From Bacteroidia bacterium (GTDB taxonomy: Bacteria; Bacteroidota; Bacteroidia; J057): a DNA stretch of 64,000 nucleotides. Numbering within the stretch: the stretch's first letter is position 1; each line of letters begins with the position of its first letter. The stretch lies in assembly GCA_033391075.1 (NCBI GenBank), contig JAWPMV010000001.1, positions 7,006,001 to 7,070,000 on the forward strand, read 5' to 3'. This document shows, piece by piece, positions 43,701 to 50,673 of the stretch. The translations under genes were made by a program, and so were the position numbers. The notes beneath the pieces were generated by a model. It saw only the letters and a list, made by a program, of their open reading frames with translations, had not been told where the DNA came from and made no database searches.

Positions 43701-45183
43701 CCCCCACCTGAAAGTTTTGACCATTCAGGGTATAGTCAAATGCTACGAAGAGCACCTGACCATTGGGGACAGGAGAATTTAGTGAGATATACCCGAGCTG
43801 CGAATTTAACTGATACTCGGTCTGATCCAGTCTCCGCATATTACCCAGGATCTCAAAATCCTCGGTATTCCTCATCTGTACTCCTAATGATTCGATAGCT
43901 GATTTCGCAGAGCTTTGTTGGCGTGCTGCAGGAGAGTTAGTTAGAAGGTCAAACAGATTATTGGATTCGTTGTCCGGAAGTCTGACGGAGGTGCTTTGAA
44001 CAAGGTCTTCATTATAGACCCTACCCTGACCACCGGCTACCGGATTATCATTTTCACCAAGGTCAACAAAACCTACGGCATTTCTTTGGTTTCTGGTTGC
44101 TCCCTGCTGCTGTACCCAGACTTCTACCCGGTTGATACGAAGGGTAGAGGAGATGACAGGGAGAGTTCTGAGTGCATCCTCATATCGCGAACGGAAATAA
44201 TGAGAGAGGAAGAAGTGTCGGTTGGCATCATAGTCTGCAGCTTCCTTTTCAAAAGGAGTTTCGACTGCTCCACCTCCTGCTACTGCAATACTTTCAACTT
44301 TGCCTCGCTCCGTAGAAGCAATGGCTGTAACGTAAACAGGCCCAAAGCGCAAACGCGTTTTTAATCCAAAAAGATTTTGGCGCCCCTGGATAAGAGAGTT
44401 GCCCAATTGCATGTTTACATTACCCGCTTCAATATCTTGAAGAATCTGATCTTCTGTTCCCTGATGCGCTAGCTTCAATTCGTTTTCAAAATCGAAAGTA
44501 GCCTGGGTATCGAAGTTTACATTCAGTTTGAGTTTTTCTCCTATCTGCCCAATTACCCCTAGCTGGATCTGCTGATCGAAATTAAAGGTAGTGGTACTTT
44601 GTTGACGGAGTGGAATAGACGGATTCTCTGTCTTATTATTATCAATTGAGAAATCAAGAGTGGCATAACCGGTCGGTCTGATTGAGATCGTTCCGCCTCC
44701 AAATACATCAGATAGTTCGTCGATGTTGATATCCAGAGAAAGTCCCCCGCGATTTTCTTCATTTGAGGATGATGCTTGTTCCCGGAAATAGTCTGTTACT
44801 CCTTTTTTTCTTCTGTACTCAAGGTAATCTTCAAATGAGATGGTAGAAGGTGGACGGAAATTGATCTTTCCGATCTTCTCATAGATATTATACCCGCCCT
44901 CTTCATTGAGTTCGAATGTCTGCTGGAAGTTTCTGGGATTCTTAAGGTAAAGAGGCGTAACACGATCCTGACGTGTAGGATCCCCAACTCTGTTATTAGG
45001 GTTTTTTTTCTTCTTTTTGGAAGTATCCTCTACTGCGATTTGGTCCGGGGACCAAAGCTCCAAAGAAGCCTCTTCATGATAGGCAAGGGGCAACTCTTCT
45101 TCACGCTGCTCTTGAGTACCGTCTGGATTATAGAAAATAGATCCTATAGCCCAGAGCAGCACAGTGATGCTGATCTTAGACAA
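37780..45183 (-). CDS. sprA: SprA, outer-membrane translocon of the type IX secretion / gliding system
   Basis: 2467 residues, the usual SprA size. SprA forms the very large outer-membrane barrel through which T9SS cargo leaves the cell in Bacteroidota. The N-terminal region (EKIGKINFRPPSTISFEDYLEYRRK) and repeated blocks such as ISIRPTGYATLDFSI, QIQLGVIGQIGEKLKLNVNFDTQATFDFENELKL and later DLSSRGNA-type barrel strands are characteristic. The frame opens with TTG at 45183 just after an in-frame TAA; no ATG occurs until well inside the protein, so TTG (or a nearby non-ATG codon) must be used. The first 20 residues hold a weak signal (ISITVLLWAIGSIFY). A terminator follows and ruvA lies upstream by 334 bp. 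The window's large surface protein at 59196 is a likely cargo. Confidence 0.95.
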   Translation of the reverse strand: MSKISITVLLWAIGSIFYNPDGTQEQREEELPLAYHEEASLELWSPDQIAVEDTSKKKKKNPNNRVGDPTRQDRVTPLYLKNPRNFQQTFELNEEGGYNIYEKIGKINFRPPSTISFEDYLEYRRKKGVTDYFREQASSSNEENRGGLSLDINIDELSDVFGGGTISIRPTGYATLDFSIDNNKTENPSIPLRQQSTTTFNFDQQIQLGVIGQIGEKLKLNVNFDTQATFDFENELKLAHQGTEDQILQDIEAGNVNMQLGNSLIQGRQNLFGLKTRLRFGPVYVTAIASTERGKVESIAVAGGGAVETPFEKEAADYDANRHFFLSHYFRSRYEDALRTLPVISSTLRINRVEVWVQQQGATRNQRNAVGFVDLGENDNPVAGGQGRVYNEDLVQSTSVRLPDNESNNLFDLLTNSPAARQQSSAKSAIESLGVQMRNTEDFEILGNMRRLDQTEYQLNSQLGYISLNSPVPNGQVLFVAFDYTLNGQNFQVGEFGDDVPANPTNSDVIFVKMLRPSVLRVSPYPAWDLMMKNIYNIGYGLKSENFFLDIRYESGTSAGKINFLPTGAVANRQLIQVMGVDRLTNNTAPNPDNFFDYIEGVTVRSDRGLVIFPKLEPFGSHLANQLENDQNEVTKYVFQQLYDETQANAIQNFPELNRFTLEGYYRSAGGAEIPLNTFNLAEGSVTVTAGGQRLTENVDYQVDYFGGKVTIINQSILTSGREIKVDYESSSLYQVQTKTLLGARAEYAPNDRINFGLTAMNLREQPFNQKLTLGDEPTNNTLWGLDATYSGESDFLTKAIDRLPLITTKEKSNIDFAFEGAQFIPGVPKAIRNSQDRGVVYLEDFEAAATPFSLQGQQRWKLASFPDGNETLRNPAEIYMGDSLAENYTRAKLAWYQIDQTFYQGFGIEIPDEDRSNNYTRQVDPIELFPTSTRPFGQNLQLTFDLNYKPTERGPYNYQKDQQKLDANSGDFTSPTENWAGVMREIDVNNDFEATNVEFVEFWLMDPFMENPNHAGGEFYFNLGLIDEDVLPDQNLSRENGLPGPNDNPNVTPTPYGLVSIGNPSTNAFDNDPDKRQAQDIGLDGLNSVSEDTFFQDNFLGPLRNYLSPAAFSELQTDPSSDDFLHFRNEEYENRSAGILERYSEFNGMENNSPVQEQRTNFVTQATQQPDSEDLNENGSLNFAEQYWEYKIQLRPGSMVPGQNFIVDRIDSDANTPNGPVPVTWYQFRIPISTGRAVNDIADFKSINFMRMYLTDFEEDVILRMTEFQLIAAQWRRFAGDLRGDGIAPPPAEPPFASFDIGTVSVEENSSKQPFNYVLPPGIEQQSLNGNTNQGFLQDERSLTLNICDLEDGDGRAMFKTVTYDMRQYDRLRLFMHAEPVEDGVRPSNFNDRGDAVAFIRLGLDNDFNYYEYEIPLTPSIDGVQTRDNIWLLQNEFDFALSQFAVAKNDRNLAQTGLIYRHEYRDSTMEEGHKIYVKGTPKLSDVRNIMIGVRNPEDPTGERICLEVWVNELRLTNFDREKGYAANLNTTIQLADLGSISASGAFKTSGFGPLGQKISNRPLEDNYRYDLSANITLDKFFPKKWGLSLPVYATYGEHFINPQFNPQEADVRTDKLIEALDQESARAKLQEIQDYTRTRSISFNNWRKGKSQGRPGETGKPAKPPKSWPWDISNFDFTYAFNEQFSRNSVIQSRLNTQHRGMINYRYNFPQVQVQPFKNFDKLKFLHFINFSPVPTSVSVSIAGDRQFEARQMRPTSLFGGFVDTTFAKNFRLNRTYNLVWNFTRNLQFTYSANNVSRVDEVRGFWETASQRERDSVGTLIDNLIHLGRDRARGHNNLINMGRTTNFTHNFNIAYQLPFSQIRPLDWLNGTVNYSGTYNWQQAPETNPELGNTIGNSQNVQANARINLDGFYKKFKPIKTILEESKNKNQGRNLPQRQRPGQREEPKAPEADIAAEEDTVKKDPLKFLKVIGKEIVKLALSVKNVDLTYASNNGTILPGYLPQTDNFGIDWDYINPVTGQRGSILAPTAGFILGSQADIRTIAAENFWITQDTNLTSLYMQNQQDNLTGRASIELFPGFRIDVTANRSITQNGSEYFRWDPISQNYDNFDPLRNGSFSMSYIFIGTAFKEGLFTTGGEKSLAFDEFSQNRVAISQRLAAENPYIGQLDPRAGNEPLKGGFANGYPGTNQDVLIPSLLAAYGVYEADKISLSSLPRIPLPNWSLNYNVLTGFPDLKNTFNAIALKHTYRATYSIGTFNNNLKSLDPGGFGYSSAFDDLEPDDFGNVSNFYALDNYRIVQIQEQFSPLLGLTMTFKNGATASIDYKKGRQISFNVGNLVLTELQNQDIAVLFGWRKDKLNWNFTLGGKPVSLNNSLNISFRATLRDTRETNRFLTPSGTVDELASARNPETTRGAFNFILSPSIDYVVNSRLNVKLFFERNVNNPYVSNSFRTSFASGGFQLRFTLAQ

Positions 45184-45517
45184 AGCGATTACCGATTAAG
45201 TTCAGAACTAATTCTTATTTCTTAATAAAATTTCAGGTAAAGCTATGCTTCATAGGCCGCAGTGTGGGAGAGTTGGTTCTTGAATGATATGGGCAAAACT
45301 AAAAAATAACCCGTATAAATAAAGGGTAAATCCATTACTCTTGAAATAATTGAGATTGAAAATGAAAATAGATCCCTAAATCCCCAAAGCTATTTCGTTT
45401 TGAATATTACAGCGAAGGTAAGTAAAAACTTTCTTTGGACAAGTAAAAGCTTACTATACAGTAAATTAATTCGTTTTTGGTGAAAGTTCGTGTTTTGCGA
45501 ATACCATTCATGAATGG
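45184..45517 (-). promoter_or_regulatory. Noncoding sprA leader region with a possible -7 box
   Basis: 334 bp between ruvA and sprA, AT-rich, with no gene seen. On the minus strand TAGTTTTG at 45301-45294 matches the Bacteroidota -7 consensus TAnnTTTG; 19 bases upstream the -33 word is CTTT, a poor match for TTTG. Transcription would begin near 45288, giving a leader of about 100 bases before the TTG start. Weak support. Confidence 0.35.
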
Positions 45518-46111
45518 TCAAGGATTGCGTAATGCCTGTTTAATGATTTGTTCTACAGACAAATCTCCTCCGGCTTCTGAAAGGATTTTATCGATGCGTT
45601 TACTCATCTGATTTTTGGGCAAACCGAGGTTAGCAAGCGCAGTCAAAGCTTCCTGTTTTTTGCTGCTTTCTGCCAGCTTTTGTCCTACGCCCGGACTTAC
45701 GATTTCTCCGTCTAGTTTGATCTTATCCTTGAGTTCCAATACAATACGTCCTGCAGTTTTAGCTCCGATTCCTTTTACCCGTTTTAGTGCCATTGTATCT
45801 TCTGACTGAATGGCCATGTACAATTCTTCAGGCGAAATGCTGGAAAGAATCATGATTGCTGTATTTCCGCCAACTCCGGATATGCCGATCAATTGCTCAA
45901 AGAGAACTTTCTCCCGGGCATTGCTAAAGCCATATAATACCTGTGCATCTTCTCTAACCTGAAAGTAGGTGAGGAGTTTTACCTTCTCTTTTTCTTTTAT
46001 CTGGCTAAAGGTATTGAGGGATATTTTTACCAAATAGCCAATGCCATTACATTCAATAATGGCAAAAGAAGGATCGATCTGTGCGAGTTTTCCGTCCAGG
46101 TAAGCGATCAT
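45518..46111 (-). CDS. ruvA: Holliday junction branch migration complex subunit RuvA
   Basis: 197 residues. N-terminal OB fold (MIAYLDGKLAQIDPSFAIIECNGIGY), helix-hairpin-helix region (LIGISGVGGNTAIMILSS and KRVKGIGAKTAGRIVLELKDK), acidic/flexible linker and small C-terminal domain III (EALTALANLGLPKNQMSKRIDKI) that contacts RuvB. RuvA tetramers recognise Holliday junctions. Starts 26 bp after the PorT-like gene stop, and ruvA followed by sprA is an order seen in other Bacteroidota. Confidence 0.97.
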   Translation of the reverse strand: MIAYLDGKLAQIDPSFAIIECNGIGYLVKISLNTFSQIKEKEKVKLLTYFQVREDAQVLYGFSNAREKVLFEQLIGISGVGGNTAIMILSSISPEELYMAIQSEDTMALKRVKGIGAKTAGRIVLELKDKIKLDGEIVSPGVGQKLAESSKKQEALTALANLGLPKNQMSKRIDKILSEAGGDLSVEQIIKQALRNP

Positions 46112-46137
46112 ACTTCTGTATTGTTAAAGCTTTTGGC

Positions 46138-46893
46138 TTAGTAGTAGCCGCCTATGGTAAAGGTAATTCCAACCATCAATCCTACACTGAGGGCATTGGT
46201 TTCTGCTCTCGAACTGGACCAGAAGGGAACAGTAGTCGTAGAGCCATTTTCTGTAAGCTGGTAACTTACGTCTTTATCTTCGACATCATTGAGGCTGTAA
46301 TCCAGGCGAAGGTGAAGATTCATAACCGCTTCAGGAGTCAAATATATATCTACTCCCAAATCACCAACTACACTATAATTGATGTCATCGTAGGTACTGA
46401 AAGTCGAAGGGAAATTGCTGAAATTATCAGGAATGCCAGGATCAAATTCGGGATTGTCATTATAAGCAAGTCCACGAGAAAGGAAAGAAATCTGAGGACC
46501 TGCATACAGGCTTAGCATAACCTTATTATTGAAAGGGTCGGCATTGTAACCAATCATGATAGGAATCTTTACATACTCCAGGCGAGTTACGTATTCATTT
46601 CTGAAGAAGTCATCTCTTTTGTCCGTATATCTTCCCCCTTCCTGCGAATACATCACATTGGCACGTATCCCGAAATTGTCATTGAAATTGTAGCCCACGA
46701 TAGCACCAGCAGCTACTCCACCTAGTACTTCTGTTTGATAAATATCTTCAGCCAAATCCATATCATCCTGATTTAACAGTAGAGATCCTTGTGGCATAAA
46801 GAAGCCTCCCAATTTAAAGCCTTCCTGTGCAAAGCTAAATTGAAAAGAAAAGAACAGAATTGTAGTTAAAATAAAAGTCAGCTGCTTGTTCAT
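46138..46893 (-). CDS. PorT-family outer-membrane beta-barrel protein
   Basis: 251 residues: signal peptide (LTFILTTILFFSFQFSFAQ), then alternating amphipathic strands (VAAGAIVGYNFNDNFGIRANVMYSQEG, RLEYVKIPIMIGYNAD, LHLRLDYSLND) and C-terminal LMVGITFTIGGYY ending in aromatic Tyr-Tyr, typical for insertion by BAM. Matches the outer-membrane beta-barrel 2 (PorT-like) family, eight to ten strands. Function not known; the link to T9SS is suggested by sprA two genes away but is not proof. Precedes ruvA on the same strand; divergent from anmK. Confidence 0.85.
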   Translation of the reverse strand: MNKQLTFILTTILFFSFQFSFAQEGFKLGGFFMPQGSLLLNQDDMDLAEDIYQTEVLGGVAAGAIVGYNFNDNFGIRANVMYSQEGGRYTDKRDDFFRNEYVTRLEYVKIPIMIGYNADPFNNKVMLSLYAGPQISFLSRGLAYNDNPEFDPGIPDNFSNFPSTFSTYDDINYSVVGDLGVDIYLTPEAVMNLHLRLDYSLNDVEDKDVSYQLTENGSTTTVPFWSSSRAETNALSVGLMVGITFTIGGYY

Positions 46894-46958
46894 AGGTCAT
46901 AGTTTAGTACTTCCAAAAATAGAATTATTTTGACTCGGATCAAAGGGGAGAGGGGAGA

Positions 46959-47036
46959 GTGTTAGTGTGTTATAGTGCCAGGGTGTTGTAGTTTTCTTTT
47001 CAAGAAAATTACTACAACACTAAAACACAACAACAC
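46959..47036. repeat. Long imperfect inverted repeat between the PorT-like gene and anmK
   Basis: The left arm (AGTGTTAGTGTGTTATAGTG, from 46959, then GTGTTGTAG and TTTTCTT up to 46998) pairs with the right arm (AAGAAAA from 47002, CTACAACAC, TAAAACACAACAACACT to 47036) over almost forty bases around a 3-base loop, with a few small gaps. A T-run follows (47037-47043). As it lies between two divergent gene starts it is not a normal terminator of either; it may be a solo repeat, an attenuator in the anmK leader (about 56 bp before its ATG), or a REP-like element. Confidence 0.7.
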
Positions 47037-47091
47037 TTTTTTTATCTCACTTTCAGCCATAACTTAAGCTGTTCAATTAAAAGAGGAAACT

Positions 47092-48195
47092 ATGTCAAAC
47101 TCCTACCAGGGCATTGGTCTCATGTCGGGCACATCTATGGACGGTTTGGATATCGCCTGTTGCACCTTTATTGAAGAAGGAGATAGCTATAGCTTTAGCC
47201 TGGATGCTGTGAGGCAGGTGGATTTTGGAGAAACCTGGACGACTCGACTCTTGTGTTTGATGGACCAAAGTGCAGAGGTCTATGCGAAGACAAATGTCTA
47301 TTTCGGACATTGGATGGGAGAGCAGATTCGGGACTTTATTAAAGACTTTAAGTTAAAGCCCGATTTCGTAGCGACACATGGGCAAACCATTTTTCATCAA
47401 CCCCATAAGAATTTCACCGCCCAGATTGGAGATGGCGAAAGCATTGTCTCTTATTTGCCCTGTCCCCTGGTGAGCAATTTTCGAAATAAGGACGTTGCAC
47501 TGGGAGGAGAGGGAGCGCCTCTGATTCCTTTAGTAGAAAAATATCTCTTTCCCCAATACAAACTCTTTCTCAATCTCGGCGGCTTTTCCAATATGACCTT
47601 TGGAAAGCTTGCCTTTGATGTTTCACCCTGTAATATTGTTCTGAATCACTTGTATAGAGAATATGCACCGGAAGCGGAAACAGATTATGATCCCGAAGGA
47701 GAGACGGCCCGTTCTGGTCAATTGATTCCTGATTTGCTGGAGCAATTGAATGCCCATGCTTATTTCGCCCAAGAAGCCCCAAAATCTCTCGGATGGGAAT
47801 GGGTCTTGGGTGAAGTCATGCCTGTACTTGCGACTAGAGAAGAGCCAAAAGCCGACCTTATGCATACCTATGCTTTGCATGCCGCACAACAAATCGCGAA
47901 AGCTGTGGAAGCATTGGGCGCAAAAGATGAAAAAATCCTGATCACCGGAGGGGGAAGACACAATACATTTCTGATGGAATTGATCGAATCAGAACTAAAG
48001 CGTCACCAAATCGAGGTAGATGCATCTATTTCTACTGAGATCATTGATTATAAAGAAGCAATTGGTTTTGCTTTTTTAGGGTTAAGAACCCTCAGAGCCA
48101 AACCTACAGTCATGGCATCGGTAACAGGAGCAAAAATTGAGGCAAGCTGTGGTTCGATCCATCTACCCCCAAGCGGAGCAAGGGCTTTTCTGTAA
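47092..48195 (+). CDS. anmK: Anhydro-N-acetylmuramic acid kinase
   Basis: 367 residues. ASKHA-fold kinase that cleaves and phosphorylates 1,6-anhydro-MurNAc to MurNAc-6-P in peptidoglycan recycling. N-terminal GIGLMSGTSMDGLDIACC is the AnmK signature; ATHGQTIFH, GEGAPLIPLVE, LFLNLGGFSN and ITGGGRHNTFLM follow in order, with the C-terminal SIHLPPSGARAF region normal. Monocistronic or leading a transcript that reads on into DUF547 100 bp later. Confidence 0.96.
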   Translation: MSNSYQGIGLMSGTSMDGLDIACCTFIEEGDSYSFSLDAVRQVDFGETWTTRLLCLMDQSAEVYAKTNVYFGHWMGEQIRDFIKDFKLKPDFVATHGQTIFHQPHKNFTAQIGDGESIVSYLPCPLVSNFRNKDVALGGEGAPLIPLVEKYLFPQYKLFLNLGGFSNMTFGKLAFDVSPCNIVLNHLYREYAPEAETDYDPEGETARSGQLIPDLLEQLNAHAYFAQEAPKSLGWEWVLGEVMPVLATREEPKADLMHTYALHAAQQIAKAVEALGAKDEKILITGGGRHNTFLMELIESELKRHQIEVDASISTEIIDYKEAIGFAFLGLRTLRAKPTVMASVTGAKIEASCGSIHLPPSGARAFL

Positions 48196-48295
48196 TTATG
48201 TAAAGCCTGCGACATAATAGAGCAGGGCTTGGGTAAGTTGGCCGACATTCGGAACCTGATCGGGATTCTACTTTTACCGACATAATCACTTCACG

Positions 48296-49084
48296 ATGAA
48301 AAAAGTTGTATGGATACTGGCCGGGATGGGAGCTCTTTTGGGCATCCTGTACTATATGGCGTTTCCATCTTACGGCTCCGCACCTATGGGTAATAAAAAC
48401 AGCAAAGCGCCCGATCACCAGATTTGGGATCAATTATTAAAAGCACATATAAAAGCTGATGGTCTGGTAGACTATCGAGGATTTCAGGCAGACAATGCCC
48501 AGCTCGAAACTTACCTGGATCAACTTAGCAATAATGCTCCCACCGATGCCTGGACAGAAGCGGAGAAACTGGCCTACTGGATCAATGCCTATAATGCTTT
48601 TACGGTAAAAGTCATTGCCGATAATTATCCGCTCGAAAGCATACGAGAACTTCATCGAGTACCAGGAGTGGCAACTGTCTGGCATGAAGAATTTTTTAAA
48701 ATTGGAGGCCAGGCGACCAGTTTAAATCAAATTGAACATGGAATCTTGAGAAAGGATTTTGTTGAGCCTCGTATTCATTTTGCCATCAATTGCGCTTCTA
48801 TGTCTTGTCCGGTTTTGCGTCCGGAGGCATATACAGTAGAAAAACTCGAAGCTCAACTGACAGAACAAGCCCGACTCTTTTTACAACAAGAAATAAGAAA
48901 TCAGATCAGTCCTGAGGTGGCGAATCTATCCAGCATATTTTCCTGGTTTAAAGGAGACTTTACCAGAGAAGGAAGTTTAGTCGATTATATCAACCAATAT
49001 TTGGATGAAAAACTTCCGCAAGACGTTGAAATTCAATTTCTTGAATATGATTGGTCGATCAATGCTCATGACCTATCTTTATAA
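48296..49084 (+). CDS. DUF547 family exported protein
   Basis: 262 residues with one N-terminal membrane segment or signal (VVWILAGMGALLGILYYMAF). The DUF547 core is clear: LVDYRGFQADNAQLETYLDQL, EKLAYWINAYNAFTVKVIADNYP, SLNQIEHGILR, RIHFAINCASMSCPVLRPEAY. The His and Cys of CASMSCP are the strictly conserved residues and recall a transglutaminase/papain-like site, but no activity has been shown. It is the first of three closely spaced rightward genes with the FAD oxidoreductase (45-bp gap) and the 4Fe-4S protein. Confidence 0.88.
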   Translation: MKKVVWILAGMGALLGILYYMAFPSYGSAPMGNKNSKAPDHQIWDQLLKAHIKADGLVDYRGFQADNAQLETYLDQLSNNAPTDAWTEAEKLAYWINAYNAFTVKVIADNYPLESIRELHRVPGVATVWHEEFFKIGGQATSLNQIEHGILRKDFVEPRIHFAINCASMSCPVLRPEAYTVEKLEAQLTEQARLFLQQEIRNQISPEVANLSSIFSWFKGDFTREGSLVDYINQYLDEKLPQDVEIQFLEYDWSINAHDLSL

Positions 49085-49129
49085 AAGACGAAATATTCGC
49101 AAAACAATTGAACCACGCCTAATACGATT

Positions 49130-50638
49130 ATGCACATTGTTATCATTGGAAATGGAATTGCCGGAATCAGTGTGGCAAGACATGTCCGAAAGCTGAGTGA
49201 TGACGAAATCACGGTTATCTCGGCAGAGACCGATTACTTCTGGTCCCGGACCGCACTCATGTACATTTACATGGGGCACATGAAATTTGAACATACCCAA
49301 CCTTATGAACCCTGGTTTTGGGAGAAAAACCGCATCAATCTGCTTCGCAACAAAGTTGACAAACTCGAGCCAGATAGTAAGAAACTCTTTTTCGAAGATG
49401 GGACAGAATTGAGCTATGATAAACTGGTCCTGGCCACCGGTTCAGAGCCCAATAAATTTGGTTGGCCGGGTCAGGATCTTGAGGGGGTACAAGGAATGTA
49501 CAGCAAGCAGGACCTGGATAATATGGAGAAATATTCTGAAGGCCTGGAGAGAGCAGTGATTGTAGGAGGAGGATTGATTGGGATCGAAATGGCGGAGATG
49601 TTTCATTCTCGTCACATACCGGTAACCTTTCTGGTGCGGGAAAAAAGCTTTTGGAATGGCGTGATGCCCCCTGAAGAGTCCGCGATGATCAATGAAGAGA
49701 TCAATGATGCACATGGGATCGATCTTCAGTTGCAGACAGAATTGAAAGAAATTCTCAGCGATGAAAATGGTCGGGCAAGGGCAGTCATCACATCCAAAGG
49801 AGAGGAGATTCCCTGTCAGTTTGTAGGCCTGACCGCCGGAGTGCATGCGCGGACAGAATTAGCCGAAGGAACTGGCATAGAGAAGGGAAGGGCATTTTTG
49901 GTGGATGAATACCTCGAAACGAGTGTAAAAGACATATATGCGGTTGGGGATTGTGCAGAACTCCGGAATCCTGCACCGGGAAGAAGGGGAGTGGAGGCCG
50001 TTTGGTACACAGGCAAATTGATGGGTCCTGTGATTGCCAAAACCCTGACGGGAAATCCTACGGTCTATACGCAGCATGAGTGGTTCAACTCTGCCAAGTT
50101 CATGGATATGGAGTACCAGGTCTATGGAACGGTGAGAAATCATGTGCAGGAAGGTGAAAGACATTTATTCTGGAAACATCCGGAACTTAATAAAGCGATT
50201 CGTATCAATTTCGATGCGGAGCAAGGAAACGTTTTGGGATTCAATCTTATGGGTATTCGCTTCCGTCAGGATGTGTGCCTGGATTGGATTGAGCGGAAAG
50301 TCCATGTAGAGGAAGTCTTATCGGAACTTTTTCGCGCCAACTTTGATCCTGAATTCTTTGAGCAATACGAGGATGAGCTCATCCGAACATATAATGAGCT
50401 TTTCCCCAGTAAAAATGTAGTGCGAAAGAAGCAATCCCTCAGGCCAATCAGCAAAAGCATAGTGGTCCTGGCTGTCGTGGCGGTAGTGCTCTTTTTAGTT
50501 TCTCTGATTTTTGCTCAACCCACAGCGGGGATAGTCAGAGGGCTGGCCAGTTTCTTCCTGATGGTAGGCCTGATAAGGACGATAGAGTTGCTGTATACCG
50601 GTTATTCGAGGGGCTTTGAAAATGTGAGGTTCACCTAA
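49130..50638 (+). CDS. NAD(P)/FAD-dependent oxidoreductase with C-terminal membrane anchor
   Basis: 502 residues. Two Rossmann motifs: GNGIAGISVARH (about 7-18) for FAD, and VIVGGGLIGIEMAEMF (about 145) for NAD(P)H; KLVLATGSEP and the flavin-binding DIYAVGDCAEL complete the rubredoxin/nitrite-reductase-like flavoprotein fold. Redox disulfide motifs are absent. The C-terminal 60 residues form two transmembrane helices (IVVLAVVAVVLFLVSLIF and GLASFFLMVGLIRTIELL), unusual for this family, so it is membrane-bound. The next gene encodes a polytopic Fe-S protein 35 bp away, so electrons probably pass from NAD(P)H through FAD to the Fe-S clusters (inference). Confidence 0.88.
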   Translation: MHIVIIGNGIAGISVARHVRKLSDDEITVISAETDYFWSRTALMYIYMGHMKFEHTQPYEPWFWEKNRINLLRNKVDKLEPDSKKLFFEDGTELSYDKLVLATGSEPNKFGWPGQDLEGVQGMYSKQDLDNMEKYSEGLERAVIVGGGLIGIEMAEMFHSRHIPVTFLVREKSFWNGVMPPEESAMINEEINDAHGIDLQLQTELKEILSDENGRARAVITSKGEEIPCQFVGLTAGVHARTELAEGTGIEKGRAFLVDEYLETSVKDIYAVGDCAELRNPAPGRRGVEAVWYTGKLMGPVIAKTLTGNPTVYTQHEWFNSAKFMDMEYQVYGTVRNHVQEGERHLFWKHPELNKAIRINFDAEQGNVLGFNLMGIRFRQDVCLDWIERKVHVEEVLSELFRANFDPEFFEQYEDELIRTYNELFPSKNVVRKKQSLRPISKSIVVLAVVAVVLFLVSLIFAQPTAGIVRGLASFFLMVGLIRTIELLYTGYSRGFENVRFT

Positions 50639-50673
50639 TTCTTCTTTCAACAAAAAAATACTTGCAAATAGAT

